DNA of 5,943 bases from JBEIUO01 sp964549785. GTDB taxonomy: Bacteria > Planctomycetota > Phycisphaerae > Phycisphaerales > UBA1924. Positions 3,801 through 5,943 of this stretch are shown here, in pieces. Each line of letters starts with the position of its first letter. Position 1 is the stretch's first letter. The stretch spans positions 1-5,943 of the forward strand of contig CAZJXA010000212.1 of assembly GCA_964549785.1 (NCBI GenBank). The letters run 5' to 3'. The notes below the pieces were generated by a model. It did no database searches. It saw only the letters and a list, made by a program, of their open reading frames with translations, and was not told the origin of the DNA. A program made the translations under genes and the position numbers.

Positions 3801-5943
3801 CCCTTTCGGAGAGGGATGTGCACGAGATTTCCGCTTTCCTTGACGATGGCACAGCAAGCGGCAAACCGTTCCGATTGGAGGAGAACGCGGATAGGAGCTT
3901 CATCGGTTCAGTTTTATCCGGTATTGGCTTTGTGATGGAGCCGGAGCAGGCGCGTGCCTTGATCGCGCAGAACCCGAAAAACGCCGAAGTCTTGCAGCCC
4001 TATCTCAACGGCGAGGATTTGAACAGCCGCCCTGATCAATCGCCGAGCCGTTGGGTGATCAATTTCCGCAATTATCCGTTGGGGCGTATCGGGCAAAGCC
4101 TTCCCGTCAGTGGCGAGACGATGCTCGATATAGCCGCCAATATGGAGATCAACCTTTCCGATGATTGGCGTCCCAAACCCGGTTCGCGCTGGTATAACGC
4201 CGGGCAGGAAAATCGCGAAAAGTGGCAACGTATCGGCGTTGTTCCCGAAGATTATCCCGATCCTGTCGCCGCCGATTATCCCGACTGCCTCCGTATTGTC
4301 GAAACCCTCGTTAAGCCGGATCGCGACACACTAAACCGTGATCAATATCGCCGTTTATGGTGGCGTTTCGCTGAAAGATGCGCTAATCTTTATACCACTA
4401 TCGCCGACCTTCCGCGTGTATTGGCTACTCCTATCGTAACTAAATATGTCGCTTTTGTATTCGTTCCCGCTGTATGGACATTCGCGCACCGTCTTGCTGT
4501 AAGTGCTATGGCTGACGCTGAAAACTTGGCTATACTCCAATCTACAATATTCGAGATTTGGGCAAGGCAGTATAGTTCCACTCTCGAAACGCGCTTGAAT
4601 TATAGCCCTTCGGACTGCTTTGAGACGTTCCCTTTCCCCTTCGCCGACGGTTCAGATATTGCCCGCGCTTCTTTTGATAAAGGGGATAATGCTTCGGGGA
4701 AAGGGGCGCGAGCAACGAACCCCGTCCCTCAAGCAACGAGGAACGGTGACGAAGTAACGGCGGAACTTCCCAATGCTTTTGCTGACGCCCCCGAAACAAC
4801 GAGGGGAACCCCCGAACGGATCGCGGACACCCTTGAAACTATCGGCGAAGCCTACCATACTCACCGCGCCGCCGTCTGTATGTCCCGCAGTCTCGGCTTA
4901 ACCAAGGTCTATAACCTCTTTCACGATAGGGACTGCACCAACGCCGATATTGCCGAACTGCGCCGCCTTCATGTCGAAATGGATTGGGCAGTCGCCGCCG
5001 CGTATGGCTGGCACGACCTTGATCTGCGCCACGATTTCTACGGCGAAGGCAAGGAAACGCGCTATACCTTGCATCCCGACGCCCGCGCCGATGTTCTGCG
5101 CCGCCTCCTTGTTCTCAATCACGAACGCCACGCCGCGCAGGAAGCCGCTGCCGAGGACATTTTCCCCTCTGACCACCCCCCAACCCCCTCCTTCGCAAGG
5201 AGGGGGAGAAAAAGGTCTCCCTCCCCTTACGAAGAGGAGGGCAGGGGAGGGGTCGGCAATCCCGCCCAACTCACCACCGATCCCATTCTGTTGGAGGGAA
5301 TCATGGAAGAGTTGGCGGCAAAAGGCGTTTCCGGTTCCGGCGCGGGTGCTGGCAGTAGGGAGAGTATCGAACACGCCGCCCTGCTTGCCACTTATCTCGT
5401 CATGCGTGCCGAACAGCCGGAGCGATTGGCGGGTCTGCGCCGTCATCCTGCGCGAGTGCGTCTGTCCGTCCCGAAATCCTATACCCGTCTGCGGCTTGCC
5501 AAGCATCTCTATTTTGCCCAAAAGATGGTGCGCGTTCCTGTCACGCCGCTGCATTTCGAGCAATATCAGCGCGGTCCGTATACCCGCTCTATTGAGGATG
5601 TGGAGATGACTGCTCAGAAGCGCGGCTATCTCACCGTCTCGAACATCGGCGATACCGGGCGTGACCGCTATGACTACGCGCTCGGCGACAATGCGGACAA
5701 AGCGGTGAAGGAGTTTCTGCGCCTTATTGATGCGGACGAACTCCGATTGGACAGCGAACTGATTCCGCTCGATGAACCCAAAAACGTCATTTCCGAGCAG
5801 TGGACAACGATCCATTTTGCCGCAGAACGGCTGAAGGCTCAAAACGGTACGGCTCCCACCTACGAGGAGATCGCCGCCTACGTGGAGAATTGGAAACCTG
5901 ACCGCGCCGCCTTCGCCAACAACGCCCTGTACTATGTTCATTT
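806..5943 (+). CDS. Giant Eco57I/type IIG-like N6-adenine DNA methyltransferase with extra C-terminal domain (3' end outside window)
   Basis: One frame runs from ATG 806 to the window edge, at least 1,712 codons without a stop. The first in-frame ATG is used; an in-frame stop lies at 731-733, and TTG 734 is the only upstream alternative seen, with poor context. It would transfer a methyl group from SAM to adenine N6 in a specific DNA site, in the cytoplasm. Order: HsdR-like N-terminal domain with altered catalytic residues (about 93-200); helical connector with YEGALTVMMRLVFLL (294-308) and GHVYEGLL (445-452); RRATGTHYTPRSLT (566-579); SAM motif DMACGSGAF (619-627); GVDKNP (697-702); catalytic NPPF (885-888); DIVAYF (919-924); PYLNGEDL (1065-1072) of the recognition region; FETFPFP (1272-1278); family end near LNHER (1437-1441). 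An extra tail follows. Related PglX, DrmMI and type IIG proteins cannot be told apart without neighbours. Methyltransferase identity is near certain; restriction activity is not shown. Confidence 0.95.
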   Translation, partial: MSSIKQHIEWLSLVPASGPFLSLETLNKVFPQGLPTHDSELMRSVRLAWEEWEEEGECPHPDPAIHTAWVRFVLSAILNFPAAAIAEGQGIPSGIKAEKSEYGVVVRPDYLIIPPIAASDELSLDWDEEETASVPEPESSVPLLLIQVYRRGQGLEKPVTRADIWNASPAARMQELLAQTGFPLGLITNGEDWMIVSRVTETVGFASFSAPIWQEEPLTLRAFRAILDADRFFGDPATTPHRLFADSADDHQEVTDQLGYQVRHAVEMLVQAIDEIDSTRSGKLLSEVPPAELYEGALTVMMRLVFLLCAEERGMFPLEEEVYSEFYAVSTLLGKQREAADAFGEEILERRCDAWSRLLALFRVIWGGVEHEKMRLMAYGGGLLDPFRFPWLDSTGDYPEPLPIHNRTVLHLLESLQTLQIKLPGMGGAETRRLSFRALDIEQIGHVYEGLLDHTAVRAAEPMLGLIGTKDREPEIALAELEAKAAKSRAELLKFLKEETGKSENALKNALDKPEYDASRLRVACDNDDALYERVKPFAGLIRTDEFRRVLVIPVGRVFVTTGTARRATGTHYTPRSLTMPIVARTLEPLIYRGMPLGVPPSRDSLKPSNEILALRVCDMACGSGAFLVEACRYLADRLCEAWEIAEQANPDVFLTVPDAEPATGSPTERIVPDKEHSPEERQILARRLVAAHCLYGVDKNPMAIDIAKLSLWLITMERGKAFHFLDHAIRCGDSLVGCTIEQIRTWSMNGAKKPNDKQIAFDLFSNNALDELRALWDELDATKSETADDMERKAALFQRIEAATERARLAGDLVIAPALMEGKTPAQAKLRDKLQGKFEDVDNNTDGDLRAEARAILDDIRPFHWAIEFFRIFDAGGFDAIVGNPPFMGGKKITGEMGVPYREYLVHHIGKGKKGSADIVAYFFLRAVGLLKETGSAFGLIATNTIAQGDTREVGLEQMIGDGATIYHALPSMKWPGKANLEVAVAHTYKGVWGTHATLSERDVHEISAFLDDGTASGKPFRLEENADRSFIGSVLSGIGFVMEPEQARALIAQNPKNAEVLQPYLNGEDLNSRPDQSPSRWVINFRNYPLGRIGQSLPVSGETMLDIAANMEINLSDDWRPKPGSRWYNAGQENREKWQRIGVVPEDYPDPVAADYPDCLRIVETLVKPDRDTLNRDQYRRLWWRFAERCANLYTTIADLPRVLATPIVTKYVAFVFVPAVWTFAHRLAVSAMADAENLAILQSTIFEIWARQYSSTLETRLNYSPSDCFETFPFPFADGSDIARASFDKGDNASGKGARATNPVPQATRNGDEVTAELPNAFADAPETTRGTPERIADTLETIGEAYHTHRAAVCMSRSLGLTKVYNLFHDRDCTNADIAELRRLHVEMDWAVAAAYGWHDLDLRHDFYGEGKETRYTLHPDARADVLRRLLVLNHERHAAQEAAAEDIFPSDHPPTPSFARRGRKRSPSPYEEEGRGGVGNPAQLTTDPILLEGIMEELAAKGVSGSGAGAGSRESIEHAALLATYLVMRAEQPERLAGLRRHPARVRLSVPKSYTRLRLAKHLYFAQKMVRVPVTPLHFEQYQRGPYTRSIEDVEMTAQKRGYLTVSNIGDTGRDRYDYALGDNADKAVKEFLRLIDADELRLDSELIPLDEPKNVISEQWTTIHFAAERLKAQNGTAPTYEEIAAYVENWKPDRAAFANNALYYVH
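1082..1405 (+). other. N-terminal nuclease-like domain with altered PD-(D/E)xK site
   Basis: Residues about 93-200 of the methyltransferase follow the layout of HsdR/type IIG N-terminal nucleases: RPDYLII (107-113), then a hydrophobic strand LLLIQVY (143-149), then LGLITNGEDW (184-193). The last resembles the TNGxxW signature after the catalytic site of type I R subunits. At the expected ExK position the sequence reads Q147-V148-Y149, so both the acidic residue and the lysine are absent. From memory of related proteins, QVY may be usual in this subfamily. The domain may be an inactive fold used for binding or structure. The alignment is by eye only. Confidence 0.5.
2501..3685 (+). other. N6-adenine methyltransferase catalytic domain
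   Basis: Residues about 566-960 carry the gamma-class N6-adenine methyltransferase order. Motif X region is TGTHYTPRSLT (569-579), motif I is DMACGSGAF (619-627) for SAM, and the acidic motif II region is YGVDKNPMAIDIAKLSLWL (696-714), where D699 would contact the SAM ribose. Motif III region is RCGDSLVG (731-738), motif IV is NPPF (885-888) for the target adenine, and a hydrophobic strand GLIATNTIAQGDTR spans 940-953. All catalytic residues expected by family knowledge are present, so methylation activity is likely. A long helical stretch (about 740-860) separates motifs III and IV, as is usual in large Eco57I/PglX proteins. Confidence 0.93.
3908..4642 (+). other. Target-recognition region (TaqI/Eco57I-like specificity segment)
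   Basis: Residues about 1035-1279 contain LQPYLNGEDLNSRPDQSPSR (1063-1082), a landmark of the TaqI/Eco57I C-terminal specificity region. WWRFAERCANLYTTIADLPR lies further on (1186-1205), and the segment closes with YSPSDCFETFPFP (1266-1278). In related enzymes this part reads the DNA sequence to be methylated. The recognition site cannot be derived by eye. The second half (bases 4381-4620) has markedly lower G+C than the rest of the gene. Confidence 0.75.
4381..4620 (+). other. A/T-richer patch inside the methyltransferase gene
   Basis: By hand count this 240-base stretch is 111/240 G+C (46%), against 65-67% in three 60-base lines sampled elsewhere in the gene (2461, 3181 and 5041). Codons shift to GCT, GTA, ACT and CTT where flanking segments prefer GCC, GTC and CTC. 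The reading frame and family motifs are intact. It lies in the second half of the recognition region, so imported or recombined DNA is a possible explanation. Confidence 0.55.
4712..4816 (+). repeat. Five degenerate 21-nt tandem units encoding heptapeptides
   Basis: Starting at 4712 the frame divides into five 21-base units that read ATNPVPQ, ATRNGDE, VTAELPN, AFADAPE and TTRGTPE. CAACGA recurs at 4713, 4734 and 4797, offsets of 21 and 84 bases, and TAACGG sits at the intermediate phase 4755. A preceding heptad ASGKGAR (from 4691) may be a sixth, more diverged unit. The unit is a multiple of three, so copy number can change without a frameshift. It forms a low-complexity linker between the recognition region (FETFPFP) and the conserved C-terminal helices. 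In family members I recall, this junction is short. Confidence 0.6.
5171..5254. repeat. REP-like double-hairpin palindromic element inserted in frame
   Basis: About 84 bases form two adjacent inverted repeats. The first is CCCCCTCCTT (5184-5193) pairing with AAGGAGGGGG (5197-5206) across a 3-base loop. The second is CCCTCCCCT (5219-5227) pairing with AGGGGAGGG (5243-5251). The outer ends GACC (5171-5174) and GGTC (5251-5254) are also complementary. It is read as roughly residues 1456-1483 (proline/arginine/glycine-rich, with PPTPSFARRG and YEEEGRGG) with no frame disruption. It lies exactly between the usual end of the methyltransferase family and the extra C-terminal domain. Similar C/G-rich palindromes recur across many bacterial genomes; copy number here is unknown. 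Confidence 0.75.
5363..5755 (+). other. Extra C-terminal domain resembling SocA/Panacea-like GPY domains
   Basis: Residues about 1520-1650 come after the normal methyltransferase end. They show KSYTRLRLAKHLYFAQ (1557-1572), then FEQYQRGPYTRSIEDVE (1584-1600) and an AQKRGYL helix-strand. The pattern of L-x-K-x-LYFAQ followed about 18 residues later by GPY is typical of the SocA/DUF4065 (Panacea) antitoxin fold and of similar accessory domains at the ends of some type I S or M proteins. In antitoxins this domain binds a toxin or a protease adaptor. Here its role could be partner binding. The match is by motif only. A further segment, including TYEEIAAYVENW (1686-1697), continues to the window edge. 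Confidence 0.5.

Noticed and set aside
3158..3823. 221-codon minus-strand open frame
   Set aside because: It overlaps the catalytic NPPF region in antisense. The conserved plus-strand motifs make it a shadow frame.
4712..4816. CRISPR-like repeat array
   Set aside because: The units are short, degenerate, contiguous without spacers and translated in frame, so this is a coding tandem repeat.
5184..5206. Hairpin as a rho-independent terminator
   Set aside because: The stem is strong, but it is not followed by a T run on either strand, and it lies inside a continuing conserved reading frame.
4898..5941. 347-codon open frame on the minus strand
   Set aside because: It lies wholly antisense to the conserved methyltransferase frame, has no recognisable domain, and part of it is the reverse reading of the palindromic element. 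It is a by-product of G/C-rich codon use.

Overview
The window is bacterial, compact and mostly coding, with fairly GC-rich codon use (about 60-65% G+C in three 60-base lines of the large gene that I counted by hand). No phylum can be named safely. A G/C-rich two-hairpin palindromic element inside a gene suggests a genome that carries dispersed REP-like or palindromic repeats.

Layout. Bases 1-592 hold a minus-strand gene whose 3' end lies beyond base 1. It encodes a helix-turn-helix protein ending in an Xre/MbcA/ParS-type toxin-binding-like segment, so it is probably the antitoxin or DNA-binding half of a toxin-antitoxin-like pair. Bases 593-805 are a 213-base divergent intergenic region. It has a good sigma70-type promoter and a Shine-Dalgarno site for the minus-strand gene, and an 11-bp inverted repeat. 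Bases 806-5943 form one uninterrupted plus-strand reading frame that runs off the right edge: at least 1,712 codons without a stop, checked codon by codon.

The giant protein is an Eco57I/type IIG-like N6-adenine DNA methyltransferase with a complete set of visible motifs. In order it has an N-terminal domain resembling an HsdR-type PD-(D/E)xK nuclease in which the ExK position reads QVY, helical connectors, a SAM-binding motif (DMACGSGAF), the catalytic NPPF, and a TaqI/Eco57I-like target-recognition region. These are followed by a five-copy degenerate 21-nt (7-residue) repeat, the usual family C-terminus, an in-frame palindromic DNA element, and an extra C-terminal domain with KHLYFAQ and GPY motifs. 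That last domain resembles the SocA/Panacea-like domains of antitoxins and some restriction-modification proteins.

Interpretation. This is probably the edge of a defence island. A very large modification methyltransferase sits head-to-head with a putative antitoxin/regulator. The methyltransferase could belong to a single-protein type IIG-like system or be the PglX/DrmMI-like member of a multi-gene system (BREX or DISARM type). The deciding neighbours (helicases, phospholipase-D-like nuclease, toxin) would lie outside the window. The most unusual features are the composite architecture, the two repeat-derived insertions kept in frame, and an A/T-richer segment inside the recognition region that may record recombination.
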